DNA from: Acidimicrobium ferrooxidans
GTDB taxonomy: Bacteria > Actinomycetota > Geothermincolia > Fen-727 > Anoxymicrobiaceae
Assembly: GCA_020723485.1 (NCBI GenBank)
Contig: DYIU01000001.1
Span: 62,001-126,000 of the forward strand
Direction: 5' to 3'
DNA: 64,000 nt
In this document: positions 26,164-35,609 of the stretch, one piece after another
Layout: every line of letters begins with the position of its first letter
How positions within the stretch are numbered: the stretch's first letter is position 1
Notes under the pieces: generated by a model
The model's input: only the letters and a program-made list of their open reading frames with translations
What the model was told of the DNA's origin: nothing
The model's database searches: none
Position numbers and translations under genes: made by a program

Positions 26164-26919
26164 TCAGAACCTGGTGGGGCGTCTTCCCTTGAAAAGCGAA
26201 AAGAGGTTGGCCAGTTCGTTGGCCTGCAGCCTCAATGCCGCCGGGAGATTCTGTCTCGAGGGCGAGAAGACAAGAGCGCCCAACTGCCTGAGCTTTGCCA
26301 CTGCTATCTTTGCAAACAACTTGGCCTTGCGAGTGCCGTCGAGGTCCAGGCTCACCTCACGGAGGTTTGTGACCATACAGAATAGCGATATTCCAGACAG
26401 GTCCCTCTCCTGAAAATCGAGCGGCTTACGGACGCTTGCGAACACCCCCGGTTCCTCGGGATCGCGCTCCAGGGCGAGCAGTTCGCAATCGGCGAATATC
26501 GCCTCCACATCTTCGGTCTCGAACCTCCAGAAATCATAAGGTGCCGCATGGTAGCGATACCCCCTGGACCGGGTGGTGAATATCATCATGCCGTTGGGCT
26601 TACAGACTTTCTTGATGTTCGATATCACTTCCCGCCAGTCGCGGACATGTTCGAGCAGTTCTGCGGCTAGCACAAGATCGAATGACCCTTCGCCGAACTC
26701 GTCTGCGAGGTTCTCCGCGTCGCAGACCCTGTCGATCCCGGGCCCCTCTCTGATATCAACACCGACATACTCTGAAAAGCCACCGTGGAGTTCGGTGAGA
26801 CTACGAAAGCCGCCGTTCGGATCCCAGGCTCCGACCTCAAGCGCCCTCAGCTGTTCACCTGCCGGGAGCCCGCGCAACAGGCTCCTAGCAACGAACAGAA
26901 TGCACGCTCCATGCGGCAA
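26164..26919 (-). CDS. Class I SAM-dependent methyltransferase
   Basis: 251 residues. LRALEVGAWDPNGGF and VGVDIREGPGIDRVCDAE form the SAM site, with FDLVLAAELLEHVRDWREV and KPNGMMIFTTRSRG after it. TTG 26919 has GGAGG 7 bases upstream. The 18-base gap from the TylF-type gene suggests one leftward transcript. The substrate is probably a sugar or glycan end group. Confidence 0.78.
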   Translation of the reverse strand: MPHGACILFVARSLLRGLPAGEQLRALEVGAWDPNGGFRSLTELHGGFSEYVGVDIREGPGIDRVCDAENLADEFGEGSFDLVLAAELLEHVRDWREVISNIKKVCKPNGMMIFTTRSRGYRYHAAPYDFWRFETEDVEAIFADCELLALERDPEEPGVFASVRKPLDFQERDLSGISLFCMVTNLREVSLDLDGTRKAKLFAKIAVAKLRQLGALVFSPSRQNLPAALRLQANELANLFSLFKGRRPTRF

Positions 26920-26937
26920 ATCTTTCCCTCCTCGCCA

Positions 26938-27807
26938 TCAATCCGGAACGTCAGCAGAGCCGTCCCGCGGTTCGCCACGGCAGGGCTTCACTCCTATTCT
27001 TCCGGTGTAGTCAATCCTGTTCAGCAGCATCCTGATCCCCTGTCTGGCAAAATACTCATCTACTGCCTCGCGTGCCCCGGCCCAGACGCCATAATCATCC
27101 ACGAGCAGTACACCACCATCAGCGAGAAGAGGATAGAGGTGCGTCAACTCGTGTATCGTCGAGGCATACCAGTCAGTGTCGAGCCTGAGTACGGAAACGC
27201 CACGTGGAACGACTCCGGGAATCGTATCTTCCACCCTGCCCTTGACGAACACCAGCCTCTCCTCCGGGAAGCCGGTTGACAGGATGTTCTCACGCACTTC
27301 CTCCATGGGGACGGCGAGCCATCGGCTCTGCACGGCATCGCCGGAGCCCTTCCACATGTCCAACGCCTTGCGCCCGTCCTTGAGAAAGAAGTCCTTTTCG
27401 GTGGGGCTCGTCATGCCGGTGAATGTATCATATAGATATATGCGCCTGCTGGTGTCTCTATGGAGCATCAGCGTCATCGCCATCAGCATGCAGCTTCCAC
27501 CCCTCCAAACGCCACATTCGACAAGGTCCCCCCCAATTCCTGAATGGACAACGTGCTCCACCGCCTTGTACAGGGCATACATCCGCTCCGGAGTGGATTC
27601 GGTGTAGGCCCTGCAGGACTTATATAGACTGTTGAACTCCTCCTCCATATCGAACATCGATTCCGAGATTGGTATGACACGTATTCCCAGCCTCTCCGAA
27701 ACGCGCTTAAGCTGAACGAACAGGCGGGATTGTAGCCTGCCGCTGCGGGATGTCGCCCCTAGAAGCTTTTCGAGAAGAGTCTTGTGGTCACCGGTCTGCA
27801 AGCGCAT
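26938..27807 (-). CDS. TylF/macrocin O-methyltransferase-family protein
   Basis: 289 residues. GGDLVECGVWRGGSCMLMA, YLYDTFTGMTSP and LRLDTDWYASTIHELTHLYP, then GGVLLVDDYGVW, are the family hallmarks. The acidic pair binds Mg2+ in characterised members, which methylate sugar hydroxyls. ATG 27807 with GGAAGGG 6 bases upstream is preferred to GTG 27828. It lies within the glycan cluster and is probably a deoxysugar methylase. Confidence 0.85.
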   Translation of the reverse strand: MRLQTGDHKTLLEKLLGATSRSGRLQSRLFVQLKRVSERLGIRVIPISESMFDMEEEFNSLYKSCRAYTESTPERMYALYKAVEHVVHSGIGGDLVECGVWRGGSCMLMAMTLMLHRDTSRRIYLYDTFTGMTSPTEKDFFLKDGRKALDMWKGSGDAVQSRWLAVPMEEVRENILSTGFPEERLVFVKGRVEDTIPGVVPRGVSVLRLDTDWYASTIHELTHLYPLLADGGVLLVDDYGVWAGAREAVDEYFARQGIRMLLNRIDYTGRIGVKPCRGEPRDGSADVPD

Positions 27808-27930
27808 CACTGCCCTTCCGCCCGCCACCTGGGTTTTTCGAGCACCTTTCTATTTTATGTAATAGCACCACAGAATGTGCAGGGCCGGCCGAAAGAGGTT
27901 CGTCGGGCATCCGCAAGCGACTCTGGGTCA

Positions 27931-27959
27931 TTCACGATCTGTTGCGATATTCTTTATAT
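27931..27959 (+). promoter_or_regulatory. Candidate promoter for the SPASM radical SAM gene
   Basis: TTCACG, 17 bases, TTATAT, within a marked AT-rich stretch (TTTATATATACT) upstream of the ATG at 28020. Confidence 0.4.
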
Positions 27960-28019
27960 ATACTGCAGTCAAATCCATTTCGGCAGCAGGTCCAGAGGGG
28001 GAAGTAAGAGTGTGAGAGC

Positions 28020-28889
28020 ATGAACATACGCAGCGCGCTGATGAAGAACGAAACCCTCTATTCAGGGGCAATGAAAGTATCCGAGCGCCTGTTCAACGAG
28101 ACGGCTTACGTCTACGCATCCAGGTTGGTCCACACTGCCTACCGGGTTTATAGCTTACTCAAGTACCGTTATGCCGATTTCTTCTGGGGTGTAAACATCG
28201 AGATATCTACTTTCTGCAACAGGCGGTGCTCCTACTGCCCGAATTCCATCTACGGGACGCCGCGCGAGTTCATGGATGAAAAGGTATTCAAGAAAGTCAT
28301 CGAAGACCTTAAGCGTATCAATTACTCGGGCAGCGTAGCGTACGAGTTCTATGGGGAACCGCTCTTGGACAAGCGCTTGGTCGATTTCGTTAGATACACG
28401 AGGGCTCAGTTACCGAAATCAACCTACCTGAAAGTATTGAGCAACGGCGATGCGCTGACAATGGACGTCATGCGGGACTTGATCGAAGCAGGCCTGCAGG
28501 AAGTAGCTGTAACAATCCACGATTTGGAGCCCGAGAAGATGATGAGAAAGCTGCAGCCGATAATCGAGAAGTACCCGTCGCACTTGAGAGTCAAGTCGAA
28601 TTACCAGTCGAAGTATCTTTCGGATCGGGGCGGTGCGATCAATATCCCAGGTGGAAAGAAGATGAAGAGATGCTTCTACTCCGGAAAGGTCATCATCGAT
28701 TACCGGGGCGACGTCTTGCTCTGCTGCAACGACTACTTCCATTCGCATAAGTTCGGAAACGTAACTGACGAGACTGTGGTCTCGATCTGGAAGAAGCGGG
28801 AATTCGCAAGAATCCGCAGGGAAGCTCGTCGGGGACGACCAACAACGGATATTTGCAGGCAGTGCCTTGATACTGCGGACAGCCAGTGA
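28020..28889 (+). CDS. Radical SAM/SPASM-domain protein
   Basis: 289 residues. The cluster motif CNRRCSYCPN (CxxxCxxC) lies near residue 63. A shortened barrel follows, with FYGEPLLDKRLVDF. A C-terminal SPASM-like set of Cys (CFYSGK, LLCCNDYF, ICRQCLDT) binds auxiliary cluster(s). Members of this type in polysaccharide loci are usually of unknown substrate. Base composition looks less GC-rich than in the flanking genes, which suggests transfer. Confidence 0.85.
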   Translation: MNIRSALMKNETLYSGAMKVSERLFNETAYVYASRLVHTAYRVYSLLKYRYADFFWGVNIEISTFCNRRCSYCPNSIYGTPREFMDEKVFKKVIEDLKRINYSGSVAYEFYGEPLLDKRLVDFVRYTRAQLPKSTYLKVLSNGDALTMDVMRDLIEAGLQEVAVTIHDLEPEKMMRKLQPIIEKYPSHLRVKSNYQSKYLSDRGGAINIPGGKKMKRCFYSGKVIIDYRGDVLLCCNDYFHSHKFGNVTDETVVSIWKKREFARIRREARRGRPTTDICRQCLDTADSQ

Positions 28890-28916
28890 TGCGACCATTC
28901 CCGGGGGCTCAGAGAC

Positions 28917-30497
28917 CTAGCCAGAGACCCGGCTCTTGTCAATCAAGATAATGGCCACCGCGTTCAGCCAGAAATACCGCCCTTTTCTTGCGGCTAGAAA
29001 CGCGGACTGGGCGTCAGCCTCCCGCCACGTGTTCCAGTTGGAGACCTTTACAAGATATTGAACATCGGCCATCTCCGGCCAACCCTCAGCAAGCAGGGAG
29101 TCGATCTCCGGATTGTAGCCCAGCGGGACGGTGATAACCGCTTCACCCCACGGCGCCAAGAGATCGACCAGCCGGTTCATTGCCTTACTGATCTTCCCTG
29201 GCTCTGCGATATCCTCATCGAAGCCGATGTGCTCTACCGTCGAGACGCTTACAATTAGGTCGTACTTCTTCCCGGGATCGAACTCAACCAGGTCCTGGTT
29301 CAGAACACCCGGTGCGACTTCGTACTTGTCCAGGACTTCGTGCTCCAACTTGGAATAGTGGTTCAGAACGTTGCCGACCTCAAGTATCCTCTCGCCCCGG
29401 TGCGCCTCTAAATACCCGAGGACAATCGGAATCTCGACGCCTCTCTCGGTCAGCCAGGTCAGCTTGTATCCTCTGTTAAGGTAACGGTATTCGGTTCCCA
29501 TGAAACTGAACCGCCTCCACGGCAGTAGAACTCGATAGAAAGCAGCGCCAAAGCCCCCGACCAATTTCTTGATCGGGTCGGGCACCTGGGGCGCGCGAAG
29601 AAGTCCGGCGCGATCGTCGATCTTAAGTGAGTTCTTTAGGTCTTTGATCTGCCAGGCCTTGTCCACGAGCACTTTCGCGAACGTTTCAACCTGGTGCTTT
29701 CTTCTCGCGGAAAGCAAGCTGTCAAGCATGTAGTGCATGTACATCGAGGCTCGTTCGACGGCGCTCAGCCTGACGCCGAACTCCTCGATCACGCTTTTCT
29801 TTATCCGAAAGCTCGTTGCGCCCTTTTCCTTGAAACGCTTGTCCGAGCTCTCGGGGTGAACCCTGTACTTCACCAGCGGCAGTTGGATGTTATCGGTCAC
29901 GAACCCGGAGAGAATCAATCGAAAATACAGGTCGACGTCCTGGCACACATCATAGTCGCGGTATCCCCCGATGCTCTCGACAGCCTGCTTCCGGAACATT
30001 ATTGTGGGATGCCTGTGGGGCCCGTAAAAGAAATAAACCTTCCTTATGCTCTCCGGCCCCGTGACAACACTCCTTACGCCATGCGACCTTCCACGCTCGT
30101 CGATGAACTCTACACTGCTGCCGACCAGCGCGATGTCGGGGTGTTCCTCCAAGAAACGGTACTGGATCTCCAGCCTTTCGGGCACGGATATGTCATCCGC
30201 GTCCATCCTCGCCACTACGTCTGCCTTCGCCAATCCTATCGCCCGATTCATGCTGAAGCTGACACCCATCCTGGAATCGTTCGCAACGTAAACCAGTCTC
30301 GGGTCGTCCGCGTAGCTCCGGATGATCTCATCGCTGCGGTCAACTGAGCCATCATTTACGACGATCAACTCGAAGTCCTGGAACGTTTGACTGAGTATGC
30401 TCGAAATCGCCTGATCGAGGTAGCGCTCACCGTTGTATACCGGTATTGCGACGCTGATGCACGGCGTCCGCGACCGATCATCGCCTCTAACGGTCAT
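28917..30497 (-). CDS. Bifunctional GT2 glycosyltransferase-methyltransferase fusion
   Basis: About 526 residues. Residues 10-240 are a GT-A family 2 domain (ISVAIPVYNGERYLDQAI, VVNDGSVD, ARMDADDIS, CQDVDLYFRL). A helical linker leads to a methyltransferase domain from about residue 335 (RILEVGNVLNHYSKLEHEVL, VSVSTVEHIGFDED) that matches the stand-alone enzyme at 21808-22503 over its length. ATG 30497 has GGAG 6 bases upstream; an ATG two codons earlier (30503) is the alternative. Fusion implies that sugar transfer and methylation are sequential on one chain. Confidence 0.85.
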   Translation of the reverse strand: MTVRGDDRSRTPCISVAIPVYNGERYLDQAISSILSQTFQDFELIVVNDGSVDRSDEIIRSYADDPRLVYVANDSRMGVSFSMNRAIGLAKADVVARMDADDISVPERLEIQYRFLEEHPDIALVGSSVEFIDERGRSHGVRSVVTGPESIRKVYFFYGPHRHPTIMFRKQAVESIGGYRDYDVCQDVDLYFRLILSGFVTDNIQLPLVKYRVHPESSDKRFKEKGATSFRIKKSVIEEFGVRLSAVERASMYMHYMLDSLLSARRKHQVETFAKVLVDKAWQIKDLKNSLKIDDRAGLLRAPQVPDPIKKLVGGFGAAFYRVLLPWRRFSFMGTEYRYLNRGYKLTWLTERGVEIPIVLGYLEAHRGERILEVGNVLNHYSKLEHEVLDKYEVAPGVLNQDLVEFDPGKKYDLIVSVSTVEHIGFDEDIAEPGKISKAMNRLVDLLAPWGEAVITVPLGYNPEIDSLLAEGWPEMADVQYLVKVSNWNTWREADAQSAFLAARKGRYFWLNAVAIILIDKSRVSG

Positions 30498-31281
30498 CGT
30501 CATCTCCGTGCTTCACGCCCTCACACACCGCGAGAAGGTTTCTGCACCTGTACAGGTTCACTGTGTGCAAAATCTCGGGGCTGTCGTCAGTGACCAGCTT
30601 GTTCTTCGTCCTCGAAAGGGCCCGGAGCACCAACCCTGGAAGAAAAAGTCCTCCGAGCCTGTTCACCCTCGCTATGAGCCTCGCGGACGTGGACATCTCT
30701 TCCTGGCCGAACATATCCACGTGTTCGAAGCGCGGCAAGAGCGCGGCTGAGAACTCCTCAATAGTGAAAGCAGAGACGTGAAGAGGATTCCTCGAATCGT
30801 ACCTCAGGTTCGGGGTGGAAATCACGAGCACGCCATCTTTCCCCAGGACCCTTGAGACCTCGTCCAGGAAACAACTGTAGTCGGCGATATGCTCGATCGT
30901 TTCGAGTGATACTACGACATCGAAGCCGGCGTCGGTGAATCCAAGTCTCAGGGCGTCACCTACCATGAAAGCAAGTCCCGGCCGCGAGTAATGACCTGAA
31001 GCGAAAGCAATCGCTTCTTCGGAGCAGTCCACCCCGGTCACCGACGAGGCCTCACCGAGCCGGGACAGCATCTCTGCTCCGTACCCGATGCCCGTTGCCA
31101 AATCGAGGACGCGCTTACCACGCACGTACCTGCAGGCGAACATGTAACGCGCCAGCTGTCTATCATCTCGAACTTCGTCTTTCTCGGGATCTTTCACCTC
31201 AGAGATACGCAACCGCTCCTTCCAATGAAGCGCACGAAGGACCGTGCACGTCTTATAGTTTAGTCCATCAGTTCCCAGCAC
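30487..31281 (-). CDS. Class I SAM-dependent methyltransferase
   Basis: 264 residues. VLDLATGIGYGAEMLSRLG and VTGVDCSEEAIAFA form the SAM site, with VVVSLETIEHIADYSCFLDE and GVLVISTPNLRYDSRN, the UbiE/glycan-methylase pattern. GTG 31281 is 9 bases after AAGGA; TTG 31287 is possible. Its end overlaps the start of the GT2-methyltransferase fusion, so the two are translationally coupled. Confidence 0.8.
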   Translation of the reverse strand: MLGTDGLNYKTCTVLRALHWKERLRISEVKDPEKDEVRDDRQLARYMFACRYVRGKRVLDLATGIGYGAEMLSRLGEASSVTGVDCSEEAIAFASGHYSRPGLAFMVGDALRLGFTDAGFDVVVSLETIEHIADYSCFLDEVSRVLGKDGVLVISTPNLRYDSRNPLHVSAFTIEEFSAALLPRFEHVDMFGQEEMSTSARLIARVNRLGGLFLPGLVLRALSRTKNKLVTDDSPEILHTVNLYRCRNLLAVCEGVKHGDDDDR

Positions 31282-31418
31282 TGACAACGATCCTTGGGAA
31301 ACTGTTATACGACCAACACCTGCAGTATGAATCCTTAGAGCCAGCCGCTTCAGTCATTGATAGCTGCATGCATATGTGATTAACTCCAGAAAACCGCTCA
31401 AAAGACCGGAATACGCAC

Positions 31419-32264
31419 GTGGAGAAAGCCAGGTTCAAGTCATCTGTTGGAGAGTATAGACGTCTGATGGATAGCGTCGCACAATCCATCGGGTGGAAAT
31501 CGGCGGATTGGCTGTCCGATGTGTGGCTCGAGGGCTCCCGCAGGTGCTTGGAGATTACAGGCTCGGTGGTCCCAGGCGGCGCGAGGGTTCTAGACTACGG
31601 ATGCGGCGTCGGCTTCCTAGCCGTTCTACTAGCCGAGATGGGTTACCGAGTCGCGGGAATCGACCTTGATGTTGGCCAGCAGCCAGAGGCAGTTGAGAGC
31701 GCTTTTTCCGCCCCGTGGGGCACGCGTCAGCTGGAGCGGGCTAATCCCGGATTTATGGGCGACTGCTGGCGGCGGTCCATGGACCGGTATCATGTCTCCT
31801 TTCAGAGCTTTGACGGCACTACAATCCCCTTTCCGGACGGCTCATTCGAGGCGGTAATGGCGCATGCTGTCCTCGAGCACGTGAAACCCGATGTACTACC
31901 GAGGGTGATTCAAGAGATCAAGCGGGTTCTCACTGTCGGGGGTTTGCTGCTCGTGTTCAGGACCCCCAGAAAAGGCGCGTACCTGGAGAAGCTGTTCAGG
32001 CTTCCACCCCTTAGGAAGTACGCGCACCAAATACTCTATAATGAATCCGAGCTGATGAGCTTGATGACCGCGGAAGGATTTTCTCTGGAATACGAATGCG
32101 TATCGGACATGTTCCCCGCGTTTCCGCCTCGCGGGATGAGGTATTACAACCTTGCGGCGCCATTGATAACACGATTGGACTCACTTCTTCTTCGAACCCC
32201 CATGCGGCGGTTCGCTCATCATATGACCATGGTATTCCGCAAAGAAGCTGCAAATGACACATGA
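31419..32264 (+). CDS. Class I SAM-dependent methyltransferase
   Basis: 281 residues. RVLDYGCGVGFLAVLLAEMG and VAGIDLDVGQQPEAVE bind SAM; FEAVMAHAVLEHVKPDVLPR and GGLLLVFRTPRKGAYLEKLF follow. GTG 31419 starts the frame with only a weak CCGGA upstream. It is divergent from the previous methyltransferase across a 137-base gap and 24 bases before the split membrane protein pair. The substrate is unknown. Confidence 0.78.
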   Translation: MEKARFKSSVGEYRRLMDSVAQSIGWKSADWLSDVWLEGSRRCLEITGSVVPGGARVLDYGCGVGFLAVLLAEMGYRVAGIDLDVGQQPEAVESAFSAPWGTRQLERANPGFMGDCWRRSMDRYHVSFQSFDGTTIPFPDGSFEAVMAHAVLEHVKPDVLPRVIQEIKRVLTVGGLLLVFRTPRKGAYLEKLFRLPPLRKYAHQILYNESELMSLMTAEGFSLEYECVSDMFPAFPPRGMRYYNLAAPLITRLDSLLLRTPMRRFAHHMTMVFRKEAANDT

Positions 32265-32288
32265 GACGGTCGTCAGGCACGGTGAGAA

Positions 32289-33641
32289 ATGAGCACAAGC
32301 ACACCAGGTGCCGACGACGGGAATAACACCGGTAGCCTGACTTCAAGAATCGCGTCCGCACCGGCGAGGATCTGGTGCGGTGTGGTCGCCCGGGAATACA
32401 GGCCCCTGTTACATATGCTGGCCTGCGCGGTAATAATCGCCGCGTCTTGCCTCCTTTTTTATCAGAACTTCACCAAGCGCGGCATCCTCATGCATGTCGA
32501 TATGACGTGGGCTACGTCGCTGGACCGGATAAACGAGATATACAGGCACACCTGGCTGCAGTACGGGAGCGGGGTCGGTACATTCTACTTGATGGCAATG
32601 CTGTGGGAATATCCGCTTCTTCTCCTGGCCCAACTGCTCCATCTGTCGACTTCCTCGTACCTGCTCATAATGTTCGTCAGCACCGTAAGCCTGGCCGGGA
32701 TCTCGATGTACGCGTTCGCCTACACGACTATTTCCTCTTTCGACTTCACTGACACCTGGAGATATGCGCCGTTCCTCGGGTCTGTGGTAGCGGGTTTGAT
32801 CTACATCTATAATCCTTGGTCGCTCGGGCATCTCTGGCCCTACTACATGTACCCTGCTTACGCTTTGATGCCGCTGGTGCTGATCGTCCTGGTCAGGGCT
32901 TACAGGTCTCCGAGGCCTGGGTACGTCATACTGCTTGCGTTTCTACTTGCTCTGGCGACTAACGCACCGATCAATGTAATATGGCTCTGGCTGCTGGTGC
33001 TTGGCTATGTACTGTTCAGGCTCCTGCAGGAGAGATTCCGAAAAGAGAGCCTGTTGCGTGCCCTTAAGGTCGCCGGGGGGTCCCTTCTTCTCTATGTATT
33101 GATTGAAGCTTACTGGATATTTCCATACATGTGGACAAGGTTCTCAGGCAACGCCCCCATTCCCAGCTATACGGTTGACCAGAGCATGCTCGGCGGTCTC
33201 TCTATGAACAATACCATCCTCAACAACTTGCGTCTGGTCGCCGGTTGGGCCTACCCCGTTAAGGTCAATCCGGACAACACCCTCGCGCTCTTCCTCACAA
33301 TGACGCTTCCACTTCTGACGATACTCGGCCTAATACTCATGCGCGGTAAGATCAAGGAGAACGGGACGGTTATTTACCTCGCGGCATTGTCCCTGGTCGC
33401 CATCACTCTCGCGACGGGCACCTCCTTCTTCGCCAGGAGGCTCTACACATACGTCACTCTCGAGATGCCCAGCGCACAGTCGCTCGGTTGGCTTATCAGG
33501 GTGCCCGACAGGTGGCTTGTTTACGTGCCCATGTTGTACGCGCTCATCATTGGAGCGCTCTGCGCAATGCTGTTACGCAAGAGGCCGCGGTCGACCCTCA
33601 GCGAGGACTCTGACGGCGACTTGGAAACGGCGGCATCATGA
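32289..33641 (+). CDS. AftD-like membrane protein, N-terminal half (two-gene form)
   Basis: 450 residues with about ten helices. It aligns with residues 1-410 of the one-piece protein at 22511-25303: RGILMHVDMTWATSLDRIN versus TLIHVDMTYPTSIDRN, and YIYNPWSLGHLWPYYMYP versus YMYNPWSLSHFWPYFGYP. A hydrophilic N-terminal extension of about 35 residues is extra. The C-terminus ends in a charged tail where the one-piece version continues into the last helix before the extracytoplasmic domain. ATGA overlap with the next gene couples translation. Confidence 0.75.
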   Translation: MSTSTPGADDGNNTGSLTSRIASAPARIWCGVVAREYRPLLHMLACAVIIAASCLLFYQNFTKRGILMHVDMTWATSLDRINEIYRHTWLQYGSGVGTFYLMAMLWEYPLLLLAQLLHLSTSSYLLIMFVSTVSLAGISMYAFAYTTISSFDFTDTWRYAPFLGSVVAGLIYIYNPWSLGHLWPYYMYPAYALMPLVLIVLVRAYRSPRPGYVILLAFLLALATNAPINVIWLWLLVLGYVLFRLLQERFRKESLLRALKVAGGSLLLYVLIEAYWIFPYMWTRFSGNAPIPSYTVDQSMLGGLSMNNTILNNLRLVAGWAYPVKVNPDNTLALFLTMTLPLLTILGLILMRGKIKENGTVIYLAALSLVAITLATGTSFFARRLYTYVTLEMPSAQSLGWLIRVPDRWLVYVPMLYALIIGALCAMLLRKRPRSTLSEDSDGDLETAAS

Positions 33642-35590
33642 CCGACGAACGACGGCTGCAAGAACTGGAAGAGACCAATAAGAGACTGCTGGAGGCAAAT
33701 ACCTCTCTGAGGCGAAGCCTCACCCGGCTGGAAGCAATCGTTGCCGGGGCGAGGTACAGAATCTCCGTGTTCCTGGCCGCCCTTATCGTGATACTCCTGC
33801 TCGTGTCGGCCTACCCACTTGCCCTGTCGTATGCCCAGACCGTGTTCAATCCGACCAGGATCCCGAAGGACTACGACCGGGTAAACGACTTCGTCAGGGA
33901 AAACGGCGTAGAAGGGACAAAGGTCTTCTGGCTGCCTCCGTACAGGCAGGGATTCAAGTACGCGTGGGCTCCGGAGAAAAGAATCGGTCCGTTCAATTCC
34001 CTGTCCTCAAACCCATCCCTGGGCAATATTCACGACTCGTTCAATCCGAACTCGTACATCAACTGGCTCGAAAAGATCTGGCGCCCATACTTCCCGGATG
34101 TGACACTCAAGAGCGAAGAGATAATGTACAAACCGGACCTGGCTTCCCGGCTCCTCGTCCCGTTCTCTGCACGCTACGTTATCGTGGACTCGTCGGTCCC
34201 AAATTATGACTACGACGGGCTCCTGGCCTTTGACAAGAGCCTGAAGCCCGTCTTCAAGAGCGGGAAGTTGCAGGTCTACGAGATATCGGCTCCCGTTGAC
34301 AACGTCTGGCCGGCCGTTCAGACGCTCAAGGTACACGACTACTGGGACAATCTCGCGATAATGCAGAAGTTCTATGGGGATTCGATGAAAGGAGTGACGT
34401 TCATCGATGGTCGGGGCTCGGTCGGCAAAGAGTACGGCCAGTTGAACATGCGTGATTTCGAGAGCGACAACCTCATCCAGAATCCCGGGTTCGAGGACGG
34501 ATACGGGCTCATACCCTTCCTTCACTGGAGCCAACCCAGGACTGGAATCCCATACGACATCTCGCCGGACAAGAAGGTGAAGGCCTCTGGAGCCCAGAGC
34601 CTCAAAGTGGTGAACAAGTCTACCAAGACCTACGAGACTGGGTGGATTTTGAGCGACGAAATCCCCGCTGTGGGAGACAGCGTCTACACATTTTCGAGCA
34701 AGATAAAATACAGGAACTCGAACTGGTCCAACGTCTCTATTGAGGGCTTCAACCAGAGGACCGGGAAGTGGGTTCTCCTCGCACAAAGTCCCAGCATCAG
34801 GTCCAGGACCGCAGACTGGCGCAGGTATTACATCTCTTTCTATCTACCGCAGACGATAACCAGGCTGCGCGTCCTTGCCGGGGCGGGGTGGAGCTTCGAT
34901 GCGGACAAAGGTCCGGCCGTCACCTGGTTCGACGATTTTCGTCTGACCAGGGTGGACGAGATGTTCTTCACGGCGGTACGGAACAGGAGAGACCCGGAAG
35001 ATATCAAGGTCACGTACCGGAAGCTCAGCCCCACTAAGTACTCGGTCAAGGTGAGGAATAAGGCCGGGCCCTTCGTCCTGGTCTTCGGGGAGGCACACGA
35101 TCCGTGGGTCGCGAAGCTGCCCGGCGGAGAAAAGGTCCAGGCCGTCCCGCTCTACGGGACCACTTGCGGATTTCCCATCAACCGGAAGGGCACATTCGAG
35201 CTCATCATCGAGTACCCGCCGGAGAACTGGTTCCACATCGGGTTCGTGGTGTCCATGTTGACCCTTCTTCTGTGCGTCGTTTATCTCGCCTGGGGACGCA
35301 AAGCGGATTACGGGGCGCTTGCAAGATCAGTCGGTGACGGCGCCAGAAGACTCAAGGTGGCCTGGCGTGAGGGCGCCGCTCCACCGCCGGCGGTCCGCTC
35401 CCGGGAGTACGGGCCACAAGCCGAGGAAGAGCCGAGGCTTGAGCGCCGGCCTGCTGAAACACCCCGCAAGTCGCGGCGGTATGAAGGGGAGCATGATAGG
35501 AGTAGGGCGCCCGGGTCCAAGTCGGGCTTGACGAAGCTCGTAGCCCGGATAAGGGAAGCGATAGAGGCGCCTCCGCGAAGGAAGCTTTGA
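33638..35590 (+). CDS. AftD-like protein, C-terminal half with CBM (two-gene form)
   Basis: 650 residues. A short coiled coil (LQELEETNKRLLEANTSLRR) replaces the missing helices; one membrane helix (about 43-65) follows. The extracytoplasmic part aligns with residues 410-930 of the one-piece paralogue (VFNPTRIPKDYDRVNDFV, KYAWAPEKRIGPFN). A CBM4-like jelly roll spans about 278-435 (NLIQNPGFEDGY to WFDDFRLTR), and a last helix near 532-553 precedes a 90-residue Arg/Pro-rich cytoplasmic tail. It presumably assembles with the 32289 product. Confidence 0.75.
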   Translation: MTDERRLQELEETNKRLLEANTSLRRSLTRLEAIVAGARYRISVFLAALIVILLLVSAYPLALSYAQTVFNPTRIPKDYDRVNDFVRENGVEGTKVFWLPPYRQGFKYAWAPEKRIGPFNSLSSNPSLGNIHDSFNPNSYINWLEKIWRPYFPDVTLKSEEIMYKPDLASRLLVPFSARYVIVDSSVPNYDYDGLLAFDKSLKPVFKSGKLQVYEISAPVDNVWPAVQTLKVHDYWDNLAIMQKFYGDSMKGVTFIDGRGSVGKEYGQLNMRDFESDNLIQNPGFEDGYGLIPFLHWSQPRTGIPYDISPDKKVKASGAQSLKVVNKSTKTYETGWILSDEIPAVGDSVYTFSSKIKYRNSNWSNVSIEGFNQRTGKWVLLAQSPSIRSRTADWRRYYISFYLPQTITRLRVLAGAGWSFDADKGPAVTWFDDFRLTRVDEMFFTAVRNRRDPEDIKVTYRKLSPTKYSVKVRNKAGPFVLVFGEAHDPWVAKLPGGEKVQAVPLYGTTCGFPINRKGTFELIIEYPPENWFHIGFVVSMLTLLLCVVYLAWGRKADYGALARSVGDGARRLKVAWREGAAPPPAVRSREYGPQAEEEPRLERRPAETPRKSRRYEGEHDRSRAPGSKSGLTKLVARIREAIEAPPRRKL

Positions 35591-35609
35591 CGGGAAGGCT
35601 GGGATTGCG

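Noticed and set aside
33630-33645. Frameshift splitting the second AftD-like protein
   Set aside because: The upstream gene ends in a charged tail, the downstream gene opens with its own coiled coil, and they overlap by a regular ATGA, so this looks like a genuine two-gene arrangement.
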